Shown here piece after piece: positions 55,231 to 63,870 of a stretch of 64,000 nt of DNA. The translations under genes were made by a program, and so were the position numbers. Each line of letters opens with the position of its first letter. The first letter of the stretch is position 1. The DNA comes from Melastoma dodecandrum (lineage: Eukaryota; Streptophyta; Magnoliopsida; Myrtales; Melastomataceae), in NCBI GenBank assembly GCA_029817715.1, contig JARUPY010000385.1, forward strand, positions 372,001 to 436,000. The letters run 5' to 3'. The notes beneath the pieces are model-generated. The model was not told where the DNA came from, ran no database searches, and worked only from the letters and a program-made list of their open reading frames with translations.

Positions 55231-56055
55231 TCAGTCCTTGTCGAGGGTCAGGTCCGGGGCGTCGGGGTTCTTCATGCCGACGACGTGGTAGCCGGCATCC
55301 ACGTGCAGGATCTCGCCGGTCATGCCGGCCGCCATGTCGGAGACCAGATAGGCCGCCGTCTCGCCGACCTCTCCGATCGTCACCGTCCGGCGCAGGGGCG
55401 CGTTGTACTCGTTCCACTTCAGGATGTAGCGGAAATCGCCGATCCCCGAGGCCGCCAGCGTCTTGATCGGGCCGGCCGAGATCGCGTTGACCCGGAGGTT
55501 CTTCGGGCCGAGATCGGCCGCGAGATAACGCACCGAGGCCTCCAAAGCCGCCTTGGCGACGCCCATCACGTTGTAGTGGGGCATCCACTTCTCGGCGCCG
55601 TAATAAGTCAGCGTCACGAGCGAGCCGCCCGGCCGCATGATCTTCTCCGCGCGCTGGGCCACCGCGGTGAAGGAGTAGCACGAGACGAGGAGCGACTTCG
55701 TGAAGTTCTCCTCCGACGTCTCGATGTAGCGGCCGGTCAGCTCGTCCTTGTCGGAGAAGGCGACGCAGTGGACCACGAAGTCGATGCCCTCGGGGAAGAC
55801 CCGGGCCGCTTCCTCGAACACGGCGTCGATCGTGGCCGACTCGGTCACGTCGCAATGGCCGATGACGTGGGCGTCGAGTTCCTTGGCGAGCGGCTCGACG
55901 CGCTTGCGCAGGGCGTCACCCTGATAGGTGAAGGCGAGTTCCGCGCCGTGGGCGCGGGCGCTGCGGGCGATGCCCCAGGCGATCGAGCGGTTGTTGGCGA
56001 CCCCCAGGACGATGCCCCGCTTGCCCGCCAGAAGGCCCTGCCCGTGTTCCGCCAT
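55231..56055 (-). CDS. fabI: Enoyl-[acyl-carrier-protein] reductase FabI
   Basis: FabI is the NADH-dependent enzyme that reduces the enoyl-ACP in fatty acid elongation. It is 274 residues. The cofactor site is GIVLGVANNRSIAWGIA; the catalytic tyrosine and lysine are in MPHYNVMGVAKAALEASVRYL (Tyr-x6-Lys), with the upstream TYYGAEKW Tyr; RVNAISAGPIKTLAASGI is the family's conserved loop. It lies 110 bp downstream of the DnaJ-like gene on the same strand. Confidence 0.96.
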   Translation of the reverse strand: MAEHGQGLLAGKRGIVLGVANNRSIAWGIARSARAHGAELAFTYQGDALRKRVEPLAKELDAHVIGHCDVTESATIDAVFEEAARVFPEGIDFVVHCVAFSDKDELTGRYIETSEENFTKSLLVSCYSFTAVAQRAEKIMRPGGSLVTLTYYGAEKWMPHYNVMGVAKAALEASVRYLAADLGPKNLRVNAISAGPIKTLAASGIGDFRYILKWNEYNAPLRRTVTIGEVGETAAYLVSDMAAGMTGEILHVDAGYHVVGMKNPDAPDLTLDKD

Positions 56056-56165
56056 GATCGATCCCGAAGCCGCGCGGCGCCTCGCGACGCCGGGGCGTCT
56101 CCTTAGCGGAGGCGGCCCGGCGACGGAAGTCCGGGCCGGCCCCGGGATGCTCAGGGGCCGGCCCG

Positions 56166-57080
56166 TCAGGCCGCTTTGGCGCCGCGCCGCGCCCGGGCGA
56201 ATTCCATCAGCGCCGCATCCTCGTCCTGCGGCAGCGCGATGGCGGTCGTCGCGAACAGATCGCCGGGTGTTCCGTCCTTCCGCGGCAGGCCCTTGCCGCG
56301 CAGGCGGAACGTGCGGCCGGAACTCGTCATGGCCGGCATCTTCATCTCGACGGCACCGGTCAGGGTCGGCACGCGAATCGTGCCGCCGAGTACGGCATCC
56401 TCCAGCGGCACATCGACGGTGGTGCGCAGGTCGGACCCGTCGACGGTGAAGCGGGGATGCGGCCGGATCCGGATCGTCAGCAGCGCATCGCCCGGCTCGC
56501 CGCGCGGACCCGCGCTCTGGCCGAGACCACGGAGCCGGATGGTCTGCCCATCGACCACGCCCCGCGGGATGACCACGTCCACCTCCCGGCCGGTGGGCAG
56601 GTAGAGGCGCAGTTTCTCCTCGCTGGCGACCTGCTCCAGGGTCACGGACAGCTCGGCCGCGACGTCCTCGCCCTTGGGCGTTCCGCGCTGCCCGCCCGGA
56701 CCAGCGCCGCCCGCGCGAAAGGCCTCGCCGAAGATGTGCGAGAAGATGTCCTCGCCCATCCCGCCGGCCATGCCGCCCTGCCGGGCGCGGGCCATGTTCT
56801 CGAAATCGAATCCGCCGCCCCGTCCGCCCCCGAAGCCCTCGAACCCGGTCGCGCGCGGCTTGCCCTCGGCGTCGATCTCGCCGCGGTCGAACTGCTTGCG
56901 CTTCTCGGCGTCGCCCAGAATCTCATAGGCCGAATTCGCCTCGGCGAACCGGTCCTTGGCCTTCACGTCGTTCTTGTTGCGGTCGGGGTGGAAGTCCTTG
57001 GCGAGCTTGCGATAGGCCTTCTTGATGTCGGCCTCGCTCGCCCCCTTGGCCACGCCCAGCACGTCGTAGGGATTGCGCAT
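56166..57080 (-). CDS. DnaJ C-terminal domain co-chaperone (CbpA type)
   Basis: A 304-residue type II J-domain protein. The J domain (residues 1-68) has the HPD motif in KDFHPDRNKND; a Gly/Phe-rich linker (GFEGFGGGRGGGFDFENMARA) follows; then two C-terminal substrate-binding domains from residue 135 (VTLEQVASEEKLRLYLPTGREV, RFTVDGSDLRTTVDVPLEDAVLGGTI). There is no CxxCxGxG zinc domain, so it is CbpA- rather than DnaJ-type. The start at 57080 (MRNPYDVLGVAKGAS) is the normal N-terminus. Confidence 0.93.
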   Translation of the reverse strand: MRNPYDVLGVAKGASEADIKKAYRKLAKDFHPDRNKNDVKAKDRFAEANSAYEILGDAEKRKQFDRGEIDAEGKPRATGFEGFGGGRGGGFDFENMARARQGGMAGGMGEDIFSHIFGEAFRAGGAGPGGQRGTPKGEDVAAELSVTLEQVASEEKLRLYLPTGREVDVVIPRGVVDGQTIRLRGLGQSAGPRGEPGDALLTIRIRPHPRFTVDGSDLRTTVDVPLEDAVLGGTIRVPTLTGAVEMKMPAMTSSGRTFRLRGKGLPRKDGTPGDLFATTAIALPQDEDAALMEFARARRGAKAA

Positions 57081-57294
57081 GGAACTCTTGGCTGTGCGGT
57101 GTGGGGGTTGAACCCCGATGTGGGGAGAATGTTGCATCCCTGCAACGGTCAGGGATGCGAAAGTCTGCGGGTTCGCGCGTGACGTCAAGCGGCGGATCTC
57201 GCCCGACGCAAGCTTGGGCCTACCTTGGTGAGTCGGGGAGAACGCAGTCCCGAGCCGGCCCGCGCCGGGGAGGCCGCGACGAGAAGGAGGTCCG

Positions 57295-57678
57295 ATGCAC
57301 TACGCCTACGATCATGTTCATCTGCGCAGCCGCGATGCCGTGCGGGCCGCGGGGTTTTACGTCGCGACATTCGGCGCCGCGGAGGTGAAGCGCATCGGCG
57401 GCGACCCCGTTCAGCGGGTCGTCCTCGACCTCGGCGGACTCACCGTCTTCATCGAGCAGGCCCCCGCCGAGATCGCACCGGCCACACCCACGCCCTGCCT
57501 CGGCATCGAGCATATCGGCCTGCGGGTCGACGACATCGAGGCCGCGATGGCCGAGCTCACCGCGCGCGGCGTTCCGGTGCGTACCGGCATCACGCAGCGC
57601 GCGCCGGACCTCCAGATCGCCTTCGTGGAGGGCCCGGACGGCGTGCTGATCGAGATCTTGGAGCGCAAGGCCTCCTGA
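57295..57678 (+). CDS. VOC (glyoxalase/bleomycin resistance) family protein
   Basis: A 127-residue single VOC-fold protein. The first beta-alpha-beta unit begins HYAYDHVHLRSRD and contains FYVATFGAAEVKR; the second begins CLGIEHIGLRVDDIEAAMAEL and ends FVEGPDGVLIEILER, the standard terminal metal-binding Glu. The His and Glu positions for a divalent metal are kept. Without neighbours that suggest a substrate, the reaction is unknown. The downstream ABC-importer operon starts 17 bp later. Confidence 0.88.
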   Translation: MHYAYDHVHLRSRDAVRAAGFYVATFGAAEVKRIGGDPVQRVVLDLGGLTVFIEQAPAEIAPATPTPCLGIEHIGLRVDDIEAAMAELTARGVPVRTGITQRAPDLQIAFVEGPDGVLIEILERKAS

Positions 57679-57694
57679 TGACCAGATCCGCGCG

Positions 57695-58756
57695 ATGATG
57701 CCGATGACGGTGCCTTCCGGACGCCGCCGGGGCGAACTGCTCGCCTGCACCCTCCTGCTGATGGTCGCCCTCGGCGGCGGAGCCGTGAGCCGCCCGTTCA
57801 CCGACGCCGCCGGCCGCACGGTCGACCTCCCCGACCGCATCGAGCGGGTGCTGGCCGCCGGGCCGCCGGCCGCGGTCCTTCTCTACACCTTGGCGCCCGA
57901 CCGGATGGTCGGCTGGGTCAGCGCCCCCCGGCCCGAGGCGATGCCCTACCTCGATCCCCGAACCCGTGCGCTGCCGGCCTATGGTCGCCTGACCGGGCGC
58001 GGCGGCACCGCCAATGTCGAGGCCGTACTCGCCGCAAAGCCCGATGTGATCGTCGATGCGGGCAGCCTCGGGCCGACCTACGCGTCCCTGGCCGACCGGG
58101 TTCAGGCGCAGACCGGCATCCCCTACATCCTGCTCGACGGAAGCTTCGCCCGGATGCCCGAGACCTATCGGCAGCTCGGGGCGGCGTTGGGCCTTCAGAC
58201 CGAGGCCGACGCGCTGGCGAGCGAGGCGCAGGATTTGACCGCCGCGGTGGCGAGGGCGGTCGCGTCCGTCCCGGCGGATCGACGGCCCCGCGTTTACTAC
58301 GCCCGCGGGCCGCGGGGGCTGGAGACGGGGTTTGCCGGCTCAATCAACACCGAACTGCTGGAGGCGGCCGGCGGCCGGAACGTCGCCCAGGGCGGTGACG
58401 GCCGCCTCGGCACGGTCTCCCCCGAGCAGATCCTGGCCTGGAACCCGGACGTGATCGTCACCCTCGATCCGGCCTTCGCGGCCTCTGTGCGGACCGACCC
58501 GCTCTGGCGGGACGTGAAGGCCGTGCGGGCTGGCCGGATCTACGTGGCGCCGCTTCAGCCCTTCCCGTGGTTCGATGCGCCGCCGGGCGTGAACCGGCTG
58601 ATCGGCCTACGCTGGCTGGCCGGGCTGCTGCATCCGGACCTGTTCCCGGACCCCGTGGAGGCGGCCGTGCGCGGCTTCTATCGCCGTTTCTACCACGTCG
58701 ACCTCGATGCCGGGCAGGCCGCGGCGCTCCTCGGTCCCGCGGACGCGAAGCGGTGA
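57695..58756 (+). CDS. ABC importer substrate-binding protein (iron-siderophore/cobalamin type)
   Basis: A 353-residue periplasmic binding protein of cluster A-II (FepB/BtuF fold). The signal peptide ends near residue 31; the mature chain starts SRPFTDAAGRTVDLPDRIERVL, the family's opening strand. The AAKPDVIVDAGSLGPTYASLADRV and EQILAWNPDVIVTLDPAF blocks are typical. The C-terminal FYRRFYHVDLDAG matches members that bind metal chelates, haem or corrinoids. It overlaps the permease gene by GTGA. There is no TonB-dependent receptor gene in the window. Confidence 0.9.
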   Translation: MMPMTVPSGRRRGELLACTLLLMVALGGGAVSRPFTDAAGRTVDLPDRIERVLAAGPPAAVLLYTLAPDRMVGWVSAPRPEAMPYLDPRTRALPAYGRLTGRGGTANVEAVLAAKPDVIVDAGSLGPTYASLADRVQAQTGIPYILLDGSFARMPETYRQLGAALGLQTEADALASEAQDLTAAVARAVASVPADRRPRVYYARGPRGLETGFAGSINTELLEAAGGRNVAQGGDGRLGTVSPEQILAWNPDVIVTLDPAFAASVRTDPLWRDVKAVRAGRIYVAPLQPFPWFDAPPGVNRLIGLRWLAGLLHPDLFPDPVEAAVRGFYRRFYHVDLDAGQAAALLGPADAKR

Positions 58757-59808
58757 GCGGACAACCGGCCGCCGTGGCCGGCGCGCGACGGGTGCCGCGC
58801 GGCGTGAGGTTGTCGGCGGCGCTGCTGTCCGGGCTCGCCCTCCTGGCGCTTGCGCTGCTGTCGCTCGCCGTCGGCAAGTACCCGGTCTCGCCCGGGGATC
58901 TTGCGAGCGTCCTCGGTCACCGGCTGCTCGGCCTGCCCGCCCAGGCGCCCGCGGCGGTGGAAACGGTGGTGATGCAGGTGCGCCTGCCCCGGGTCGTGGC
59001 CGCCCTGGTGGTGGGCGGGGCCCTCTCGGCCGCGGGGGCGACCTACCAGGGGCTGTTCCGCAACCCGCTCGTCTCTCCCGACATCCTCGGCGTCTCGGCC
59101 GGCGCCGGGCTCGGTGCGGTGCTCGGGATCTATCTCGGCCTGCCGGTGGCTCCGATCCAGGCCCTGGCCTTCCTGGGGGGCCTCGGGGCCGTGGCGGTCG
59201 TGTACGGGGTCGGGCTCGCGGTGCGGCGCAACGATCCGGTCCTGACCCTGGTTCTCGCCGGGGTGGCGGTGGGGGCGGTGCTCGGGGCGGGCATCTCGCT
59301 CCTGAAGGTGCTGGCCGATCCCTACAATCAATTGCCGGCGATCACCTTCTGGCTGCTCGGCAGTCTCACCTCCGTCACCCTGGGTGATGTCGGCGCGGTG
59401 CTGCCGATGATGCTGATCGGCCTCGCGCCCCTGGTGCTGCTGCGCTGGCGGATGAACCTGATGAGCCTCGGGGACGAGGAGGCCCGGGCCCTGGGTGTGG
59501 AGACGCGGATCCTGCGCCCCGTCCTGATCGCCGGCGCGACGCTGGTCACGGCGGCCGCGGTCTCGATGACCGGGGTGATCGGCTGGATCGGGCTGATCGT
59601 GCCCCACATCGCGCGGCTGCTCGTGGGGCCGGACTACCGCCGCTTGCTCCCGGCCTCCGTGACCCTCGGGGCCAGCTACCTCCTCGCCGTCGATCTCATC
59701 GCGCGCACGGCCGGGACGATCGAGGTGCCGCTGGGCATCCTCACGGCGCTGGTCGGCGCACCCTTCTTCCTGTGGCTGCTGGCAGCCGGGCGCGGCCGGA
59801 TCGGATGA
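58753..59808 (+). CDS. ABC importer permease, FecCD family
   Basis: A 351-residue permease with about ten membrane helices, starting with GTG at 58753, which overlaps the preceding stop codon (GTGA). Signatures are VRLPRVVAALVVGGALSAAG, ATYQGLFRNPLVSPDILGVSAGAGLGAVLG, the coupling loop RRNDPVLTL and the C-terminal GVIGWIGLIVPHIARLLVGPDYR. It pairs with the binding protein and the ATPase in a translationally coupled three-gene unit. Confidence 0.93.
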   Translation: MSGQPAAVAGARRVPRGVRLSAALLSGLALLALALLSLAVGKYPVSPGDLASVLGHRLLGLPAQAPAAVETVVMQVRLPRVVAALVVGGALSAAGATYQGLFRNPLVSPDILGVSAGAGLGAVLGIYLGLPVAPIQALAFLGGLGAVAVVYGVGLAVRRNDPVLTLVLAGVAVGAVLGAGISLLKVLADPYNQLPAITFWLLGSLTSVTLGDVGAVLPMMLIGLAPLVLLRWRMNLMSLGDEEARALGVETRILRPVLIAGATLVTAAAVSMTGVIGWIGLIVPHIARLLVGPDYRRLLPASVTLGASYLLAVDLIARTAGTIEVPLGILTALVGAPFFLWLLAAGRGRIG

Positions 59809-60581
59809 CGCTGCTCCGGGTCGAGGATCTGGCCTTCGGCTACGGCGACCGCACCGTCGGATCGGGCGTCTCGTTCGACGTCGCCGCGGGCGAGGTGCTG
59901 TGCCTGCTCGGCCCCAATGGCGGCGGCAAGACGACCCTGTTCAAGACGCTGCTGGGTCTGCTCCCGGCCCGGGGCGGGCGGATCCGGCTGGACGGCGCGG
60001 ACCTGTCCCGGCTGTCGCGGAACGCGATCGCGCGGAGTGTCGCCGCCGTCCCGCAGGCGCACACGGCGTCCTTCCCGTTCACCGTGCGCGAGGTCGTCGT
60101 GATGGGGCGCGCCAGCCGGATCGGACCGTTCTCGGCGCCGGGCCCGGCCGACGAGACCGCCGCCGAGGCTGCGCTCGCCACGCTCGGGATGGGGCATCGC
60201 GCCGGGGCCGTCTATACCGAGATCAGCGGCGGCGAACGGCAACTCGCCCTGATCGCGCGGGCGCTCAGCGGGGAGCCGCGACTCCTCGTCATGGACGAGC
60301 CCACCGCGAGCCTCGACTTCGGCAATCAGGCCCGCGTCCTCAGCCAGATCCGTCGCCTGGCGCGGGACGGCATCGCCGTGCTGTTCTCGACCCACGACCC
60401 CGGCCACGCGCTGCTCTGCGCCGACCGCGTCATCGCCCTGCATGACGGCCGCCTCGCCGCCTGCGGGCCCCCGGCCGCCACGGTCACCCCGGCGCTGCTG
60501 CGCCTCCTGTACGGCATCGACGTCGTGGTGGCCCCGCTTCCGGGCATCCCGGCGCCGGTCTGCGCGCCGGTCATCGTCTGA
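59805..60581 (+). CDS. ABC importer ATP-binding protein (FepC/BtuD type)
   Basis: A 258-residue ABC ATPase. Walker A is LLGPNGGGKTTLFKTLLGLL, the signature is EISGGERQLALIARAL (Glu in place of the commoner Gln) and Walker B is LLVMDEPTASLDFGNQ. The start ATG at 59805 overlaps the permease stop as ATGA. It powers uptake of the metal chelate or corrinoid bound by the upstream protein. Confidence 0.94.
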   Translation: MTLLRVEDLAFGYGDRTVGSGVSFDVAAGEVLCLLGPNGGGKTTLFKTLLGLLPARGGRIRLDGADLSRLSRNAIARSVAAVPQAHTASFPFTVREVVVMGRASRIGPFSAPGPADETAAEAALATLGMGHRAGAVYTEISGGERQLALIARALSGEPRLLVMDEPTASLDFGNQARVLSQIRRLARDGIAVLFSTHDPGHALLCADRVIALHDGRLAACGPPAATVTPALLRLLYGIDVVVAPLPGIPAPVCAPVIV

Positions 60582-60652
60582 GCCCGGCTGTAAGTGCTCG
60601 ATGCGACCCGCCCTTCTGCGCCGGACCTGCATCCGCCACCGGCGGCGGCGGG

Positions 60653-61414
60653 CTAGCCGGCGGCGGCCGGCGCGGCCCGGTCGCGATCTCGCTCGCCGTA
60701 CACCGTGTCGAGAACCGTCTCGCAATGACGCCGGATGCGGGCGTGGCACTCGCAGGCGGCAGCCGCCACCGCCGGCCGGTCGACGAGGGTGATGCGCCCG
60801 CGCGCGACGCGGATCAGACCCTGATCCTGGAGCAACCGGAGAATGCGGGTCAGATAGGTGCGCTGGACACCGAGCATCGCGGCCAGCAATTCGTGCGTGA
60901 TCGGGAGCGTGTCGCCCTCCATCCGGTCCTGCAGCGTCAGCAGCGAGCGGAGGCAGCGCTGCTCGATCGGGTGAAGTGCGTTGCAGGCGGCCATCTGGAG
61001 GAGTTGCGCCACGAGGCAGTCCGCGTAGCGCACGAACAGATCGCGCAGCGAGTCGGACTGACCGATCATCTGTTGGAGGCGGTCGAGCTCGATCCGCAGC
61101 ATCGGACCGCCGATCTGGACCATCGCGGTGGCGGAGGCCGGCACGCGCGCCCTGCTGACGATCCCGCCGACGGCGCCCTCGTGTCCGATCGTGGCGGTCT
61201 CGGCAATCCGTCCGTCCCGGGTGGTCACGATCAGCGCGATGGTGGCGTGATCGCAGGGGAAGGTGGCGTGCGCCACCTCATGTCCCGCCTCGAACACGAC
61301 CTCCGCCTTTGCGTAGGAGACCGGCGCGAGATGGGGCGTCAGCAGCGCCCGGTCGCCGGCGGTCAATGCGGCGAGGAGCAGGTTGCCCGTGTGGGCGGCA
61401 CTGGCGAAGGGCAT
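60653..61414 (-). CDS. Crp/Fnr family transcriptional regulator
   Basis: A 253-residue protein with an N-terminal cyclic-nucleotide-binding-like beta-roll (residues 20-130; FPCDHATIALIVTTRDGR and IGHEGAVGGI) and a C-terminal Crp-type winged helix (residues 165-225) with LLAAMLGVQRTYLTRILRLLQDQGLI as the recognition helix region. No Fnr-type cysteine cluster is seen at the N-terminus. It fits the large group of Crp/Fnr paralogues in Methylobacterium. Ligand and targets are unknown. Confidence 0.88.
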   Translation of the reverse strand: MPFASAAHTGNLLLAALTAGDRALLTPHLAPVSYAKAEVVFEAGHEVAHATFPCDHATIALIVTTRDGRIAETATIGHEGAVGGIVSRARVPASATAMVQIGGPMLRIELDRLQQMIGQSDSLRDLFVRYADCLVAQLLQMAACNALHPIEQRCLRSLLTLQDRMEGDTLPITHELLAAMLGVQRTYLTRILRLLQDQGLIRVARGRITLVDRPAVAAAACECHARIRRHCETVLDTVYGERDRDRAAPAAAG

Positions 61415-61547
61415 CGGCGGCGACGGGGTCCCGGGGAGAGGCTCCGGACAGGATCCTCACCGGCTCACCACGTCGGCGTCCGGACGCAAGGCATACCAAG
61501 CGCGCCGCGCCGTTGAACTAACCTGGGTTTAATTCCATAAGCCTCGA

Positions 61548-62450
61548 CTACTTGTCCGTGCATAGACCCTGTTCGGAGAGCCGCTTGTGCTCCCGCGGAT
61601 CACAATCGGTCGTCAGGAACGAGGCCCAATCGGAGGGTGTGCCGTAGAAGGCGTTGCGATCGACGTCACCCTGAACGCCCGGGACGCGGCCCGTGGAGGT
61701 GAACTGCCACAGCATCCACTTCCGATTGACGAAGCGCTGCTCCGGCTCCGCCGCGGTGGAGCGCAACCAATGCGGGTAGTCAGGCAATTCGCCCTCCAGC
61801 ACGTCCTTGTGGAAGGTGATGTCGGTATAAATGATCGGGCGCTTGCCGGTGTAGCGCTCCATTTCCTCCAGCATCTCGGTGACCATCGCCAGGGCCTGCG
61901 CCTTGGGCAGCTTCTTCGGGCAGGTCTGCGAGTGGCCGTTCCACTCGACGTCCAGCACCGGCGGCAGGGCGGTGGGATCGTTCGGGACGTTCCGCTTGAA
62001 CCAGTCCATCTGCTCCTTGGCGGAGCGGCACCAGAACACGAAGTGGTAGGCGCCCCGCGGAACGCCGGCCCGGGCCGCGCCGTCCCAGTTGGTCCGGAAG
62101 CGCTCGTCGACGTGGTCGCCGCCTTCGGTGGCCTTGATGAAGGCGAACTGGGTCCCGGCGGCCCGGACCGAAGCCCAGTCGACGTTGCCCTGCCACTTGG
62201 AGATATCGATGCCCTGGATCGGGTGAAGCTTGGCCTTGGCCACGCCCGGATGGGGCTTCGCGTCGCCCTTGGTCGGGTAGAAGTCGTTGTTCGACGCACA
62301 GGCCGCGAGGCCGGCCAGGATGGCGGCGGCCGCGAATCGTCCGGCGAGTCGGCGGACCGCCCCGAGGCGGCCCTGCGGCACCCGGGTAAACGTCAGGGAC
62401 AGAGACCGCGAAAACTTCGAGACTCGCGTCATCAGTGTTGAGCCCGCCAC
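61548..62450 (-). CDS. GH25-family lysozyme lipoprotein
   Basis: A 300-residue muramidase of glycoside hydrolase family 25. The N-terminus carries a lipoprotein signal (ILAGLAACASNN, lipidated Cys). The catalytic domain begins HPIQGIDISKWQGNVDW; the acidic residues are in GIDISKW and in PPVLDVEWNG, and FAFIKATEGGDHVDERF and RGAYHFVFW are conserved. It would cleave peptidoglycan from the periplasmic side. A second start at 62432 is possible. Confidence 0.92.
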   Translation of the reverse strand: MAGSTLMTRVSKFSRSLSLTFTRVPQGRLGAVRRLAGRFAAAAILAGLAACASNNDFYPTKGDAKPHPGVAKAKLHPIQGIDISKWQGNVDWASVRAAGTQFAFIKATEGGDHVDERFRTNWDGAARAGVPRGAYHFVFWCRSAKEQMDWFKRNVPNDPTALPPVLDVEWNGHSQTCPKKLPKAQALAMVTEMLEEMERYTGKRPIIYTDITFHKDVLEGELPDYPHWLRSTAAEPEQRFVNRKWMLWQFTSTGRVPGVQGDVDRNAFYGTPSDWASFLTTDCDPREHKRLSEQGLCTDK

Positions 62451-62634
62451 CGAAGGAGCGCCACAGACAGGCGTAATCGATGGCCCCGGCGCGGTTAACG
62501 GAGCTTTGCGATTATTGCGGCGGAATTCCGGGATGCGTTGCAGTGGCGTGACATACGCACAGCATCCTGCGGTGTTGCACAGGGTGATGCCCGGCTAAGT
62601 GCCGGCCCTGACACATGAGTTCGGTCACGCCGCC

Positions 62635-63078
62635 GTGAGCAAGCAAATCTTCACCATAGGCTACGAAGGCCTCGATTCGGAGCGCCTCGGGGGCGTCCTG
62701 AAATCCGCCGGGGTGGCGGTGCTGGCGGATGTCCGCGCGGTGGCGAATTCCCGCAAGCGCGGCTTCTCGAAGGGCGCGCTTGGGGCATCTTTGCACGAGG
62801 CGGGGCTGGGCTATGCCCATCTGCGCAGCCTCGGGACCCCGAAGGCCGGACGGCAGGCGGCGCGGGCGGGGGATGCGGCGTTGATGCGCCGGATCTACTG
62901 CGAGGAAGTCCTCGACGCCGCCGCCGGCCAGACGGCCCTCGACGAGCTTGCCGCCCTGGCCGAGGCCACACCGCTCTGTCTGCTCTGCTTCGAGCGCGAC
63001 CCGGCGCTCTGCCACCGGCGCGTGCTGGCCGAGCGCCTCGCCGCGAAGGGTTTCGCCGTCACCGATCTCTTCGGGTGA
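62635..63078 (+). CDS. DUF488 family protein
   Basis: A DUF488 protein of about 147 residues. The hallmark N-terminus is KQIFTIGYEGLDSERL, followed by LADVRAVANSRKRGFSKGAL and the cysteine-containing LCLLCFERDPALCHRRVLAERLA near the C-terminus. The proposed GTG start is 62635; an earlier GTG at 62599 adds 12 residues. Function is unknown; a nuclease-like or nucleotide-related role has been suggested for relatives, without proof. Confidence 0.88.
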   Translation: MSKQIFTIGYEGLDSERLGGVLKSAGVAVLADVRAVANSRKRGFSKGALGASLHEAGLGYAHLRSLGTPKAGRQAARAGDAALMRRIYCEEVLDAAAGQTALDELAALAEATPLCLLCFERDPALCHRRVLAERLAAKGFAVTDLFG

Positions 63079-63090
63079 GCCGTGTCGCGC

Positions 63091-63462
63091 TCAGTGACCG
63101 GGTCGCGGCTGGAGCCGGGCTCCGAGGGCCCCGGCGATCCGCAGCACCGGGCTCAGTGCGGTGCCGAGGCGCGTCGACGCGACCTTGCGGGGCACCCGCG
63201 GCCGGCGGTCCGCATCGGAGACCGGCTCGACCGGCATGTAGAGCGCGTCGAGGAAGGAGAGTTCGAGGAGCGTCGCGCCCTCTGCGTCGCTGATCACCAT
63301 GGTGGCGTCGAGCAGGCGCGGGTCGCCCCCGTGCTGGCGCATCAGGCGCTGGACGACGGTGCGCGCGACCGCCCGGGCGGCGTCGAGGTCGGCCACGGAC
63401 TGGGCCGCGGACGCCGGCAGGGAGGCCCCGTCGAGGCGAATGGCGAAATGCGCGTGAACCAT
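63091..63462 (-). CDS. Small protein, DUF6894-like
   Basis: A 123-residue soluble protein: HFAIRLDGAS start, DLDAARAVARTVVQRLM helix and ATMVISDAEGATLLELSFLDAL strand pair. This pattern (short strand, helix with Ala-Arg, then a D-x-x-G strand) is like the DUF6894 proteins common in Methylobacterium. The C-terminal 40 residues are basic. Assignment is tentative. Confidence 0.6.
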   Translation of the reverse strand: MVHAHFAIRLDGASLPASAAQSVADLDAARAVARTVVQRLMRQHGGDPRLLDATMVISDAEGATLLELSFLDALYMPVEPVSDADRRPRVPRKVASTRLGTALSPVLRIAGALGARLQPRPGH

Positions 63463-63495
63463 GAGGGGCTCCTCGGGAGGGCCGGGTCCGATGCG

Positions 63496-63726
63496 TCAGG
63501 CGGCCTGTGCGCCGTCGACGAGGGTTTCGGCCTGATCGGGCATCGACTTCGGATCGGCCGATTTCGGGTCGAAGGCGTCGGCCAGGAGTTCGAGGCGCCG
63601 GGCCATGTCGCGCACCTCGTTCAGCGCGATCGACTTCTGGCCTTCCTTGACCGCGCGGGTGATGTCGCTGACCTGAGCGGTGGCGATCCGCTTCAGTTCC
63701 TCGGCGAGTTGCTGGCTGGTCATCAT
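63496..63726 (-). CDS. Small helical protein of unknown function
   Basis: A 76-residue protein beginning at a tandem ATG-ATG (63726/63723), MMTSQQLAEELKRIATAQVS, with a charged helical body (NEVRDMARRLELLADAFDP) and an acidic tail. No family was recognised. It lies 33 bp upstream of the DUF6894-like gene on the same strand, so they may form an operon. Confidence 0.55.
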   Translation of the reverse strand: MMTSQQLAEELKRIATAQVSDITRAVKEGQKSIALNEVRDMARRLELLADAFDPKSADPKSMPDQAETLVDGAQAA

Positions 63727-63870
63727 CGCGTCCGGGCCCGGGTTTCGATGGGAGCGCCGACCGTGGTGCGCCGGCACTTACCAAGGCGTTTCGCAACGCG
63801 GCGAGAGCTGTGGACAAGGTGGGGACAGGCGCCCCATGGGCACGACCGAGCACGCGGCGGGACGCACGCC

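Noticed and set aside
57100..57125. GGGGTTGAACCCC, resembling a tRNA T-arm
   Set aside because: No acceptor, D or anticodon arms fit around it; it is only a short palindrome.
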